The notes under the pieces are model-generated. The model saw only the letters and a program-made list of their open reading frames with translations. It did not search any database and was not told the DNA's origin. 54,360 nt of DNA, from positions 1 through 54,360 of the forward strand of contig CADCWN010000053.1 in NCBI GenBank assembly GCA_902806415.1, given 5' to 3'. Positions within the stretch are counted from its first letter, which is position 1. Each line of letters begins with the position of its first letter. The DNA is from an uncultured Thermomicrobiales bacterium (lineage in GTDB: Bacteria > Chloroflexota > Chloroflexia > Thermomicrobiales > CADCWN01). Shown here in pieces: positions 18,688 through 27,747 of the stretch. A program made the position numbers and the translations under genes.

Positions 18688-20697
18688 ATGGCCCGCGAGA
18701 GTTGCGCCGATCATGATCCGGGTGGTGTGCCGACCGCGACGGACGAGGCTGTCGCCCCGGCGACGCAGCAGGCGGAGGTGCTGGCCGGGGAGGACACGAC
18801 TGACGCGCCCGAGCCCGCGCAACCCTCCCCCCCCGCCGACGCGAATCAGGAAACCGACGCGGAGACGGTTGCGGGCCATGAGGGCGACACGGATTCGCTG
18901 TCCGATCCCGTCGTCGTGGCCGAGGTCGCCAGCGCGCCCGTGTCGGCGGACCCGGTGGTCGTCAGCGCCCTGGAAGGCGTGAGTCCCGCCGCGGTAGCCG
19001 GGGAGCTGCCGCCGGTCGCGGACCCGCCCAGCAATGCCCCCGGTCCCGGCGAGCCTGAGGCCGGGGAGGGCGCGAGCGTGGTGCCGGTCGATGGTGCCGC
19101 GCTCGACGAGCTGATCCTCCCGTCGGCGATCCAGGAACTGACCCCGCTGCCCGATGGGAGCGCCATTGGCCCGGAGGGTCGCTTGCAAATCGAGCGTACG
19201 CTGGATAGGCGCGGTCGGTTGAATCGCTACCTTGCCAGTTGGCGGGGCGACGACGGCGCGGCGGTCGCGGTGGAACTGCGCGAGGCCCCCGCCGACGCCC
19301 CCGACCTGCGGCGCGAGGCGGAGGTGCTGGCCGAGGTGCGGTACGCGATGCTGCCCGCGCCGCTCGCCTCATTCGAGGAGGAAGGCCGCCGCTACCTCGC
19401 GCTCGATCGGCGGGAAGGCGAGACGCTCGCGGAGGCCCTGGCCGCCGGGCTGACCCCCGAACGGGCGACCTCGATCGTCCTCCAATTGGCCCAGGTGTTG
19501 CGGCGACTCCACGGTGCCGGCTGGGCGCTGCTCGGCCTCCACCCCGCCGATGTCATCCTCGGGAACCCGCTCCGCCTCGCCCATCTCGGCACCGCCGCGC
19601 GCATCGGGCAGGAGGACGAGCGGGCGCTGCACGTCGCCGGCCACACCGCGCCGGAGGTGGCCCACCGCGCGGCCGTGACCGGCAAGGAGGATGTCTATAC
19701 GCTCGGGACCCTGCTCTACGCGGTGCTCGCCGGGAGTCCCGTCCCGGAGCACGGGCCGGAGCTGGCCGCGCTGCCCGCCCTGGTGCGCGCGCCGGGCGGG
19801 CCGCAATTGCTCCGCTCCGCCCTGGCCCCCGCCGAGGAGCGTGCCGATCTGGAGACATTCTATCGGCACCTCCTGGCCTTTAAGCGACAACTGGCGGTGG
19901 AGTCGCTGGCGTTGCAGATCGTCAGCGGGACGACCGTCGGCTTGAACCCGACGCGCCTCGCCAACGAGGACGCCTGCACCTACATGACCTGGTCGCTGAC
20001 GCACCACGAGCGCAGCGCGCAGCGGTCCGTCCTCTGCGTGGTCGACGGGATGGGCGGCATGGAGGCGGGCGAGGTGGCGAGCCGAGCCGCCGTGCGGGCC
20101 GTGCTCGAGAATATCCCCGCCGGTGTCGCGCTCGGGGGGGCGGAACCGCCCGACCCGGTGCCGCTGGTCCAGGCGGCGGCGCGGTCCGTCTTCGCGGCGG
20201 CGCAAGGGCGCGCGGTGGGCGCGACGATCACCCTCGTGGTCATCAACGACGGTGTCCTCACCCTCGCCCATGTCGGCGACACCCGCGCGTATCTGCTGCG
20301 CGAGGGGGTGCTGACCCAACTCACGCACGATCATTCCCTCGTCGCGGCGATGGTGGCGAGCGGCGTGCTCACGGAGGAGGAGGCGCGCGGCCACCCCGAC
20401 AGCAATAAGGTGCTCCGGTCGCTCGGGAGCCACCAGGAGCTACCCGAGGAGTACATCGACACGCTGACCGCGACCAGCCCCGACGCGACCCTCCAACTCC
20501 GGGGGGGGGACCGCCTCCTGCTCTGCTCCGATGGCGTGTGGGGCGTCCTCGACGATGACACGCTCGTGCAGATCATGCTCGAATCCGCCGACGACCCGAC
20601 CGCCGTGCGGACGATTATCCGGCGGGTGCTGGAAGGCGGCGCGCCGGACAACGCCACCCTGATCATCGCGCGCTGCGATCGCGCGCCGGCCATCTGA
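18688..20697 (+). CDS. Pseudokinase-PP2C protein phosphatase fusion
   Basis: 669 residues, ATG 18688. Residues 1-150 are an acidic Ala/Pro-rich, probably disordered region. Residues about 165-390 keep the kinase-fold outline (LQIERTLDRRGRLNRYLASW, LAQVLRRLHGAGWALLGLHPADVILGN, EDVYTLGTLLYAVLAG) but lack the catalytic residues: the beta-3 Lys is Glu (VAVEL), HRD is replaced by LHP, and DFG by LGT. Residues about 405-660 are a complete PP2C phosphatase: ANEDA, VVDGMGGMEAGEVAS, HVGDTRAYLL, LTHDHSLV, LLCSDGVWGVLDD and GAPDNATLIIA, with the metal-binding aspartates present. PP2C enzymes remove phosphate from Ser/Thr using Mn2+ or Mg2+. The pseudokinase may place or regulate the phosphatase on partners of the operon's active kinase. 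Confidence 0.9.
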   Translation: MARESCADHDPGGVPTATDEAVAPATQQAEVLAGEDTTDAPEPAQPSPPADANQETDAETVAGHEGDTDSLSDPVVVAEVASAPVSADPVVVSALEGVSPAAVAGELPPVADPPSNAPGPGEPEAGEGASVVPVDGAALDELILPSAIQELTPLPDGSAIGPEGRLQIERTLDRRGRLNRYLASWRGDDGAAVAVELREAPADAPDLRREAEVLAEVRYAMLPAPLASFEEEGRRYLALDRREGETLAEALAAGLTPERATSIVLQLAQVLRRLHGAGWALLGLHPADVILGNPLRLAHLGTAARIGQEDERALHVAGHTAPEVAHRAAVTGKEDVYTLGTLLYAVLAGSPVPEHGPELAALPALVRAPGGPQLLRSALAPAEERADLETFYRHLLAFKRQLAVESLALQIVSGTTVGLNPTRLANEDACTYMTWSLTHHERSAQRSVLCVVDGMGGMEAGEVASRAAVRAVLENIPAGVALGGAEPPDPVPLVQAAARSVFAAAQGRAVGATITLVVINDGVLTLAHVGDTRAYLLREGVLTQLTHDHSLVAAMVASGVLTEEEARGHPDSNKVLRSLGSHQELPEEYIDTLTATSPDATLQLRGGDRLLLCSDGVWGVLDDDTLVQIMLESADDPTAVRTIIRRVLEGGAPDNATLIIARCDRAPAI

Positions 20698-20835
20698 CGC
20701 GAAACACCTCGCGGCTTAATCCTGTTCCATCTCTCTCGCTCACCCGCCCCCGATGGGCGACCATGCGACCGAACGGCCGACCTGCCGCGCGCCACGCCCC
20801 CGGCGGCGCTGGGCGCGCTATGGGAGACCGGCACG

Positions 20836-21531
20836 ATGGACACGCCGCGCGACGATGACCGCACGCTGCTCACCCCCACCGGTGACGTGCCGTTGCAGGA
20901 GTACCACCTGCGCGCGGCCGGCCGGGCGTGGGCGATCCTGCACACGGGCGCGGTCCTGACCCGCGACGACGAGTCCCATTTCCTGGGCGAGCTGGCCGAC
21001 CGTCTGCCCTACGGCGTCGCCCTCTGGCCCGCGACGATCGCCCTCGCCCACGAGATCCTCGCCCGCGCGGGCGCGTTCGACGGCAAGCGGGTCCTCGAAC
21101 TCGGTGCCGGCACGGGGCTGCCCGGGATCGTCGCCGCGTCGCTCGGCGGGCGGGTGGTGCAGACCGACCGCAACAAATTGGCCCTGGAAATCTGCCAACG
21201 CAACGGCGCGCGCAATGGTGCCCGTGCGATCGAGCACCGCCTGGCCGACTGGGCCGAGTGGGATGACACCGAACGGTACGACTGGATCATCGATTCGGAC
21301 ATCCTTTACGGCGAGGCGGCGCACCCCGCTCTGCGCCGGATCTTCGCGGCCAATCTCGCGCCGGGCGGGCGGATCCTGCTCGCCGACCCTTTCCGCGCCG
21401 CGAGCTTCCGCCTGCTGGAGGCGCTGGAGGCGGAGGGCTGGGCGCTCGTCGTCGGCAAGTGGAACATCGGCGAGGATGCGGCGATGCGCCCCATCGGGCT
21501 CTTCGAGCTGGCACCGTCGCGCCGCGCCTGA
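20836..21531 (+). CDS. Class I SAM-dependent methyltransferase (METTL21/Methyltransf_16-like)
   Basis: 231 residues from ATG 20836 with GGGAGA upstream. Motif I is VLELGAGTGLPGIVAA (about 92-107), followed by VVQTDRN (acidic end of beta-2) and the DWIIDSDILYGEAAHPAL post-motif that replaces DPPY. This pattern is typical of the lysine (ETF-beta/METTL) methyltransferase branch of the Rossmann class, so a protein-methylation role is possible. It follows the PP2C gene by 138 bases, so it may be a separate transcript. Substrate unknown. Confidence 0.8.
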   Translation: MDTPRDDDRTLLTPTGDVPLQEYHLRAAGRAWAILHTGAVLTRDDESHFLGELADRLPYGVALWPATIALAHEILARAGAFDGKRVLELGAGTGLPGIVAASLGGRVVQTDRNKLALEICQRNGARNGARAIEHRLADWAEWDDTERYDWIIDSDILYGEAAHPALRRIFAANLAPGGRILLADPFRAASFRLLEALEAEGWALVVGKWNIGEDAAMRPIGLFELAPSRRA

Positions 21532-21601
21532 GCGTATACTGGGAGCCGCCGTCGCCCGCCGAGGCGACGATCGACCGACAGGTACCGATAGGAGCGCGAC
21601 G

Positions 21602-22873
21602 ATGGGCGAGAGTCGCCGGAATTGGGCCGGCAATCAGGACTACGGGGCGGCCAGGATCCACTATCCCGAATCGGTGGCCGAGGTGCGGCGGATCGTCGCT
21701 GATGCCGCGAAGGTCCGACCGCTCGGTGCGCGCCACTCGTTCAGTGCGATCGCGGCCACGCCCGGCGATCTCCTGTCGCTCGATCGGCTCGACCGGGTGC
21801 TGGATATCGACACCGAGCGCCGCACGGCGACCGTCGAGGCCGGGATCCGCTACGCGGCCCTCGGCTCGGCGCTGGATCGCGCGGGCCTCGCGCTGCCCAA
21901 CTTGGCCTCGCTGCCGCACATCTCGGTCGCTGGTGCCTGCGCGACCGCGACCCACGGCTCGGGCGACGGCAACGGCAGCCTCGCCACCGCCGTCGCCGCG
22001 CTGGAACTGGTCACCGCCGACGGCGACGTCCTCACCCTGTCGCGGGCGCGCGACGGCGACCGGTTCCCGGGCGCGGTCGTCGGCCTCGGCGGGCTCGGGG
22101 TGGTGACGATGCTGACGCTGGACCTCGTGCCGACGTTCGCGATGGCCCAGGTGGTCTACGAGGATCTGCCCCTGGCGACCCTGCTGGCCGACTTCGAGGC
22201 GATCATGTCGAGCGCGTACAGCGTCAGCCTCTTCACCGACTGGCGTGGCGACCGGATCAACCAGGTTTGGGTGAAGCGGCGCGTCACCGACGAGGGGCTG
22301 CCCGCCACACCCGCAGAATTCTTCGGGGCGTGCCCGGCGACCGAGGAGCGTCGCCCCTCCGGCGGCCCCTCGGCGGGGAAATGCACCGCGCAGTTGGGCG
22401 TGCCCGGCCCGTGGTACGAGCGCCTACCGCACTTCCGCCCGGACGCCCTACCGAGCATCGGCGCGGAGTTGCAGAGCGAGTATTTCGTCCCCCGCGCGCA
22501 CGCGGTCGCGGCCCTGCGCGCGGTCGCGGCGCTCGGCGACCGCCTCGCCCCGGCGCTGGTGATCTCGGAGGTGCGCACGATCGCCGCCGACGACCTCTGG
22601 CTGAGCCCGTGCCACGGGCGGGACAGCGTCGGCCTCCATTTCACCTGGCGCGCGGATTGGCCTGCGGTCGCGGCGCTGCTCCCGCTGCTCGAAGCGCGGC
22701 TCGCCCCGTTCGACGCCCGCCCGCACTGGGGCAAGCTGTTCGCGACGACGCCGGACCGTCTGGGCGACCTCTACCCGCGCCTGCCGGACTTCCGGGCGCT
22801 GCTGCACGACCACGACCCGGCGGGGGAATTCCGCAACGCCTTCCTGGACCGCCACCTCTTCGGGGCGGCGTGA
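21602..22873 (+). CDS. FAD-dependent alditol/xylitol oxidase-like protein
   Basis: 423 residues from ATG 21602; the open frame runs further upstream, but the protein proper begins RRNWAGNQDYGAARIHYP. This start and VRPLGARHSF (His likely the covalent FAD site), GIRYAALGSALDRAGLALPN and SVAGACATATHGSGDGNG are the signature of the VAO/PCMH FAD domain in alditol oxidases (AldO) and aldonolactone oxidases. The C-terminal part (SEVRTIAADDLWLSP, HWGKLF) fits the same family. Such enzymes oxidise sugar alcohols with O2, giving H2O2. It matches the neighbouring sugar-acid genes. Which polyol is oxidised cannot be read from the sequence. Confidence 0.85.
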   Translation: MGESRRNWAGNQDYGAARIHYPESVAEVRRIVADAAKVRPLGARHSFSAIAATPGDLLSLDRLDRVLDIDTERRTATVEAGIRYAALGSALDRAGLALPNLASLPHISVAGACATATHGSGDGNGSLATAVAALELVTADGDVLTLSRARDGDRFPGAVVGLGGLGVVTMLTLDLVPTFAMAQVVYEDLPLATLLADFEAIMSSAYSVSLFTDWRGDRINQVWVKRRVTDEGLPATPAEFFGACPATEERRPSGGPSAGKCTAQLGVPGPWYERLPHFRPDALPSIGAELQSEYFVPRAHAVAALRAVAALGDRLAPALVISEVRTIAADDLWLSPCHGRDSVGLHFTWRADWPAVAALLPLLEARLAPFDARPHWGKLFATTPDRLGDLYPRLPDFRALLHDHDPAGEFRNAFLDRHLFGAA

Positions 22874-23091
22874 GGGCGCGTCTGTCATCGTCGCGGGCGG
22901 GGTCGCGGCGCGCGGTCGGCCCTTGTTCGGCGGTGTCACCAGCGCCAGCGCGATCGACGCCACGCCGCCGCTCCCCTGGCACCATCCTGTCCGCGCCCGC
23001 TCGCCACGGCCAACCGACTGCGCCGCCGCTGTGCTAGGATCGCGGCGACCGGCGGCTGCGGGTGCCGCCGCGAGCGTGAAAGGATTGGTCG

Positions 23092-24525
23092 ATGGCGAAG
23101 ATTGCTTTCATCGGGGCGGGGAGCGCGGTGTTCGCGCGGAATCTGCTGCGCGACCTGTTCACCTTCCCGGAGTTGCACGGCTCCGAGATCGTCCTGATGG
23201 ACATCGACGAGGACCGGCTCGGGGTGACGGAGGCGGTCGCGCGGCGGGTCGCCGAGGCGGCGGGGGCCGCGCCGTCGATCACGACGACGACCGACCGGCG
23301 GCGGGCGCTCGACGGCGCGGACTACGCGATCAACATGATCCAGGTCGGCGGCTATCGCCCGGCGACGCTGACCGATTTCGCGATCCCGAAGAAGTACGGG
23401 TTGCAGCAGACGATCGCCGACACCCTCGGGATCGGCGGGATCATGCGGGCGTTGCGGACGATCCCTGTGATCCTCGACATGACGCGCGACATGGAAGACC
23501 TCTGCCCGGACGTGACCTTCCTCAACTACACCAACCCGATGGCGATGATCTGCTGGGCGCTGTCGCGCGCGACGCCGATCAGGACGGTCGGGCTCTGCCA
23601 CAGCGTGCAGGGGACGGCGGCGGAACTCGCCAGCATCCTCGGCCTCCCGGCGGGGGAGATCGACTACCGCTGCGCCGGGATCAACCACATGGCCTTCTAC
23701 CTGAAGTTCGAGCACCGGGGCGAAGACCTCTACCCGGCGTTGCGCCGGGTTTACGAGGAGGGGCGCTACCCGGCGCACGAGCGGGTGCGCTTCTCGATCC
23801 TCAGGCGGTTCGGATACTTCGTGACCGAGTCGAGCGAGCATTTCTCGGAGTACACGCCGTACTTCATCAAGGGGGCGCGCCCGGACCTGATCGACCGCTA
23901 CAACGTGCCGCTCGACGAGTACCCGGCGCGCTGCGAGGACCAGATCGCTGATTGGGGGACGCTGCGCTCGGCGCTCCTGGCGGCGGACCCGCAGGCGCTC
24001 CCAGACTACGAGGCGGCGCGGCGCGGCAAGCTGAACGGGATGCGCGAGCGGCGGTTGGCGTTCATCGAGCGGGAGTCGCCGGAGCGCGCGACCGAGGCCC
24101 GCGAGCGCTGGCTGACCGAGCGCGAAGCGCACATGACCGGGCACAGCGGCGAGTACGGCACGCTGATCATCCACAGCATGGAGACCGGGGAGCCGCGCGT
24201 GATTTACGGCAACGTGCCGAATCGCGGGCTGATCGACAATCTGCCGGACGGGTGCAGCGTCGAGGTGCCGTGCCTGGTCGATCGGCAGGGGGTGCAGCCG
24301 ACGGCGATCGGCGCGCTGCCCCCGCAACTGGCCGCGCTGATGCAGACGAACATCAACGTGCAGTCGCTGGCGATGGAGGCGGCGCTGACCGGCAAGCGCG
24401 AGCACGTCTACCACGCCGCGCTGCTCGACCCGCACACGGCGGCGGAACTCGACCTCGACCAGATCCCCGCGCTGGTGGACGAGTTGATCGCGGCACACGG
24501 GGATCTGTTGCCGCAGTTCCGGTAG
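23092..24525 (+). CDS. Glycoside hydrolase family 4 (alpha-galactosidase/alpha-glucosidase-like)
   Basis: 477 residues. The NAD-binding start KIAFIGAGSAVFARNLLRD, NYTNPM (145-150), Cys169 in LCHSVQG, and His199 in GINHM are the GH4 hallmarks: the enzyme needs NAD+ and a Mn2+ held by the Cys/His pair, and acts through oxidation at C3 and elimination. CHSVQG and the lack of a phospho-sugar loop favour the MelA-like alpha-galactosidase group, but glucosidase or glucuronidase activity is possible. No signal peptide, so it acts inside the cell on imported disaccharides. Just after its stop lies a nested-palindrome element. The ribosome site AAAGGAT sits nine bases before ATG 23092. Confidence 0.88.
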   Translation: MAKIAFIGAGSAVFARNLLRDLFTFPELHGSEIVLMDIDEDRLGVTEAVARRVAEAAGAAPSITTTTDRRRALDGADYAINMIQVGGYRPATLTDFAIPKKYGLQQTIADTLGIGGIMRALRTIPVILDMTRDMEDLCPDVTFLNYTNPMAMICWALSRATPIRTVGLCHSVQGTAAELASILGLPAGEIDYRCAGINHMAFYLKFEHRGEDLYPALRRVYEEGRYPAHERVRFSILRRFGYFVTESSEHFSEYTPYFIKGARPDLIDRYNVPLDEYPARCEDQIADWGTLRSALLAADPQALPDYEAARRGKLNGMRERRLAFIERESPERATEARERWLTEREAHMTGHSGEYGTLIIHSMETGEPRVIYGNVPNRGLIDNLPDGCSVEVPCLVDRQGVQPTAIGALPPQLAALMQTNINVQSLAMEAALTGKREHVYHAALLDPHTAAELDLDQIPALVDELIAAHGDLLPQFR

Positions 24526-24544
24526 GCGTGCCGAGGGCCGAGAA

Positions 24545-24858
24545 GGGACGGAACAGGAGGCGCGGAGGCACGGAGGGGGCGGGGGAGAGACGAGTGACAA
24601 GTGACGAGTGACGAGTGAGCGTGGGAGTGCCGGGGAGTACGCAGGCATATGCCGCCGGGCAGGGTGGTGGGGCGTAGGGGCGTATTGCATACGCCCAACC
24701 CGCGCGGGGTTTTCTACGGGCGTTGGTGGAAGGGCAACGTGCGGGCGTATGCAATACGCCCCTACATCCCACCGCAATGCTCATTCCCCGAGGCGCGCGC
24801 CATCCCCGCCGATTCCCTCCCCGCCCCCTCCGGGTCTCCGGGTCTCCTGGCCCGTCCC
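24545..24858. repeat. Composite nested inverted-repeat element, copy 1
   Basis: Outer arms start GGGACGGAACAGGAGGCGCG (24545) and end with a degenerate reverse complement (TCTCCTGGCCCGTCCC, to 24858). Inside are heptamers GTGACGA/GTGACAA (24589-24617) and a 92-bp core (24674-24765) bounded by GTAGGGGCGTATTGCATACG and its reverse complement. The same layout recurs at 32977-33265. No transposase ORF; it resembles a MITE-like or REP-like structure 3' of the GH4 gene. Confidence 0.8.
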
Positions 24859-24892
24859 CCATTCGTCACTCGTCATTGGGGATTGATGGCCA

Positions 24893-27037
24893 ATGCCAAC
24901 AGAAGCAGAGCGGATCGCGGTCGAACTGAAGCTGCCACCCGCAGGGGTCGCGGCGACGATCGCGCTGCTGGACGAGGGGAACACGCTGCCGTTCATCGCG
25001 CGCTACCGCAAGGAGCGGACGGGCGGGCTGGACGAGGATGACATTCGGCGTTTGGAGGCGGCGCTGGCGTCGTCGCGCGCGCTGGAGTCGCGGCGGGCGG
25101 CGATCCTCGCGGCGCTGGAGGAGGCGGGGTCGCTGACGCCGGAGTTGGCGACGAGCCTCGGGGCGGCGGCGACGCGGACAGCCCTGGAGGATCTTTACGC
25201 GCCGCACCGCCCGAAGCGGCGGACGCGCGCCGGGATCGCCCGCGAGCGCGGGCTGGGGCCGCTGGCCGAACTGATCCTGCGCGGGGGACCGGGTCGGCAG
25301 AGTGCCGAGGAGGTGGCGCGACCGTTCGTCGGCGAGGGGGTGGCGACGGTCGAGGAGGCGCTGGCGGGGGCGCGGGACATTGTGGCCGAGACGATCAGCG
25401 ACCACCCGGAGGTGCGGCGGGAGACGCGAGAGCGGGCCTGGCGGTTCGGGACGTTGAAGGCCGAGAAGATCGCCAAGGCCGAGGACCCGCGCGGCGTCTT
25501 CGAGACCTACTATGCGTTCGAGGTGCCGGTCGGGCGACTGCGCCCCTATCAAGTCCTGGCGATCAATCGCGGCGAGGCGGAAAAAGTCTTGCGCGTGGGG
25601 GTCGCGGTGCCGGAGCGGGACTGGCGCGCGGCGATCGCGCTAGGGTTCCGGCCTGACCCGCGCTCGCCGCTGGCGGGGCAATTGGCGCTGGCGATCGACG
25701 ATGCCGCCGAGCGGCTGCTCCTCCCGGCGATCGAACGCGACGTGCGCGGGGGCTTGCGCGAGCGGGCGGAGGAGCACGCGATCGGCGTTTTTGCCGCCAA
25801 TCTGCGCGGCCTACTCACGCAGCCGCCGCTGGCGGGGCAGACGATCCTCGGGCTCGATCCCGGTTTCCGCACCGGCTGCAAGGTGGCGATCGTGGACCCG
25901 ACCGGCAAAGTCCTGGAGACCGCCACGATCTTCCCGCACGAGCCGCAGCGGCGCGGCGAGGAGGCGCTGCGGGCGCTGGCGTCCCTCGTCGCGCGGCACG
26001 GTGTGACGCTGGTGGCGATCGGCAACGGCACCGCCTCGCGCGAGACGGAGGCATTGGTCGCGGAGCTGATCCGGCGCGAGGCGAACGGCCGCACGCTGCG
26101 CTACCTGATGGTCAGTGAGGCGGGCGCGAGCGTCTACAGCGCCAGCCCGCTGGCTCGCGCGGAATTGCCGGATCTCGACGTGAGCCTGCGCGGGGCGGTC
26201 TCGATCGCGCGGCGAGCGCAGGACCCGCTGCCGGAACTGATCAAGATCGACCCGCGCTCGATCGGTGTCGGCCTCTATCAGCACGACGTGGATGGGCCGG
26301 GGCTGGTGGCGGCGCTCGGCGGCGTCGTAGAGAGTGTCGTCAACGGGGTCGGGGTCGAACTGAACACCGCCTCGCCGGCGCTGCTGACGCACGTCGCGGG
26401 GATCGGGCCGAAACTGGCCGAGCGGATCGTCGCCTATCGCGATGCCAACGGGCCGTTCCCCAATCGCGCGGCGCTGCGGAAGGTTGGGGGGCTCGGCCCC
26501 AAGGCGTTCGAGCAGGCGGCGGGTTTCCTGCGCGTGCGCGACGGCGACACGCCGCTCGACGCCAGCGCGATCCACCCGGAGAGTTACGGGGTGGCGACCC
26601 AAACCCTGGCGCGGGCGGGCCTGGGTCTGGCGACGCCGCCCGCCGCGCGCCGGGGGGCGCTCGACGCCCTGCTGGCGCGCACGCCGCTCCCGGCGCTGGC
26701 GGCGGAACTGGGCGCGGGCGAGCCGACGCTGCGCGACATCCTGGAGCAGTTGGTGCGCCCCGGTCGCGACCCGCGCGAGGATCTGTCGCCGCCCGTGTTG
26801 CGGAGCGATGTCCTCTCGCTGGACGACGTGCAGCCGGGGATGCGCCTGACCGGCACGGTGCGGAACGTGGTCGATTTCGGAGCGTTCGTCGATATCGGCG
26901 TGAAGCAGGACGGCCTCCTGCACCGCAGCCAGACGCCGCGCGGGACCGTCTTGCGCGTGGGCGAGGTGATCGACGTGGTGATCCTGCGCGTCGAGCGCGA
27001 GCGGGGGCGGATCGCGCTGGCGTGGCCGGGGGAGTGA
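24893..27037 (+). CDS. tex: Tex-family RNA-binding transcription accessory protein
   Basis: 714 residues, usual length for Tex. The N-terminal helical region contains ALLDEGNTLPFIARYRKERTG, the family's best signature. A YqgF/RNase H-like domain begins about residue 319 (ILGLDPGFRTGCKVAIV), helix-hairpin-helix motifs about 490-560 (LLTHVAGIGPKLAERIV, LRKVGGLGPKAFEQAAG), and a C-terminal S1 RNA-binding domain about 648-712 (LTGTVRNVVDFGAFVDIG). Tex is a conserved cytoplasmic nucleic-acid-binding protein linked to transcription and RNA turnover. The gene follows a composite repeat element and has only a weak ribosome site (GGGGA) before ATG 24893. Confidence 0.95.
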   Translation: MPTEAERIAVELKLPPAGVAATIALLDEGNTLPFIARYRKERTGGLDEDDIRRLEAALASSRALESRRAAILAALEEAGSLTPELATSLGAAATRTALEDLYAPHRPKRRTRAGIARERGLGPLAELILRGGPGRQSAEEVARPFVGEGVATVEEALAGARDIVAETISDHPEVRRETRERAWRFGTLKAEKIAKAEDPRGVFETYYAFEVPVGRLRPYQVLAINRGEAEKVLRVGVAVPERDWRAAIALGFRPDPRSPLAGQLALAIDDAAERLLLPAIERDVRGGLRERAEEHAIGVFAANLRGLLTQPPLAGQTILGLDPGFRTGCKVAIVDPTGKVLETATIFPHEPQRRGEEALRALASLVARHGVTLVAIGNGTASRETEALVAELIRREANGRTLRYLMVSEAGASVYSASPLARAELPDLDVSLRGAVSIARRAQDPLPELIKIDPRSIGVGLYQHDVDGPGLVAALGGVVESVVNGVGVELNTASPALLTHVAGIGPKLAERIVAYRDANGPFPNRAALRKVGGLGPKAFEQAAGFLRVRDGDTPLDASAIHPESYGVATQTLARAGLGLATPPAARRGALDALLARTPLPALAAELGAGEPTLRDILEQLVRPGRDPREDLSPPVLRSDVLSLDDVQPGMRLTGTVRNVVDFGAFVDIGVKQDGLLHRSQTPRGTVLRVGEVIDVVILRVERERGRIALAWPGE

Positions 27038-27140
27038 GGGGAAGTATGAGGTGGGGGCGGGGATGGATAGGGTAGGTGGAGCGGTTGGCGGGGTAGGTGG
27101 TTGATGTAGGCTGATAACCTCTTGCGGTAAGCGTGGGTGA

Positions 27141-27205
27141 CCGAGGGGTTGAAACCCCCGGCTGGGGGCGGCTCACGCCGCCACGAAATACCCCTGAAGG
27201 GCACA
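27141..27205 (+). repeat. Double-hairpin repeat, divergent member E1
   Basis: GGGGT-TGAA-ACCCC forms the first hairpin (27145-27158), GGCGGC-TCAC-GCCGCC a second (27167-27182), then CACGAAATACCCCTGAAGGG. Order and the CCACGAA core match the elements at 45731-45810, 45861-45925 and inside 38144-38270, but the last stem is short here. Confidence 0.6.
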
Positions 27206-27307
27206 ATGCCCGCCGTCACGGGTTAGGGCGCGCCGAGAGGCACTATCTTGCCCATCAAATACCGCGTCACAAATGGACCTAACCGGCTCGTGGCCCGCAG
27301 ACCCCCA

Positions 27308-27352
27308 GGGGCGGTCTTGTTCCGAGCGGGGTCTTGGGGTTCAACCGCCTGC
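27308..27352 (+). repeat. Intergenic repeat, copy B (related to 7895 and 49460)
   Basis: GGGGCGGTCTTGTTCCGAGC followed by GGGGTTCAACCGCCTGC. The first half matches copy C, the second half matches the right arm of copy A. It lies just upstream of the RHH antitoxin gene and probably overlaps its promoter region. Confidence 0.65.
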
Positions 27353-27377
27353 TACTCGGCTAATTGTAGGAGGAAAA

Positions 27378-27629
27378 ATGAGCAGAACATTCTCGATCCG
27401 TTTGGACGATGATACGGCAAGCAAATTGGATCGGCTGGCGCTGGCGTTGGATCGCCCGCAGTCGTGGCTGATCGAGCGGGCGATCACGGAATACGTCGGG
27501 GCGCAATGGTGGCAGCTGGAGGCGGTTGCCGACGCGCTCACCGCATATCGTGGTGGCGCTGAAGTGCTGACGCCGCATGACGAGGTCATGGACAGGGTAG
27601 AGGCGCGATTGCGAACGGAAGGGCTGTAG
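27378..27629 (+). CDS. Ribbon-helix-helix (CopG/RHH) antitoxin-like protein, no partner toxin beside it
   Basis: 83 residues from ATG 27378, preceded by AGGAGG. MSRTFSIRLDDDTASKLDRL then SWLIERAITEYV is the RHH DNA-binding fold seen in CopG/ParD-type antitoxins. The tail (HDEVMDRVEARLRTEGL) resembles antitoxins that pair with ParE/RelE toxins, but no toxin ORF follows: the next 118 bases are non-coding and then a different pair, VapBC, begins. It may be an orphan antitoxin or a free regulator. Confidence 0.75.
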   Translation: MSRTFSIRLDDDTASKLDRLALALDRPQSWLIERAITEYVGAQWWQLEAVADALTAYRGGAEVLTPHDEVMDRVEARLRTEGL

Positions 27630-27747
27630 CGGCTTGATGCCATCGGTTGCGCGCCACGAAGATCGCCACGATCGCGCAGCCCACTCTTGGAGGGATACGT
27701 TCTTCTGTATACTTGGCAACGTATTATGCACACGATAGGAGGCGGTG

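Noticed and set aside
21535-21540. TATACT upstream of the alditol oxidase gene as a promoter -10
   Set aside because: No acceptable -35 at 16-18 bases upstream; hexamers like this occur by chance.
23945-24777. Minus-strand ORF (up to 613 codons) opposite the GH4 gene
   Set aside because: Composition is the mirror of the GH4 codons (Arg/Asp/His-rich), and GH4 motifs are clear on the plus strand.
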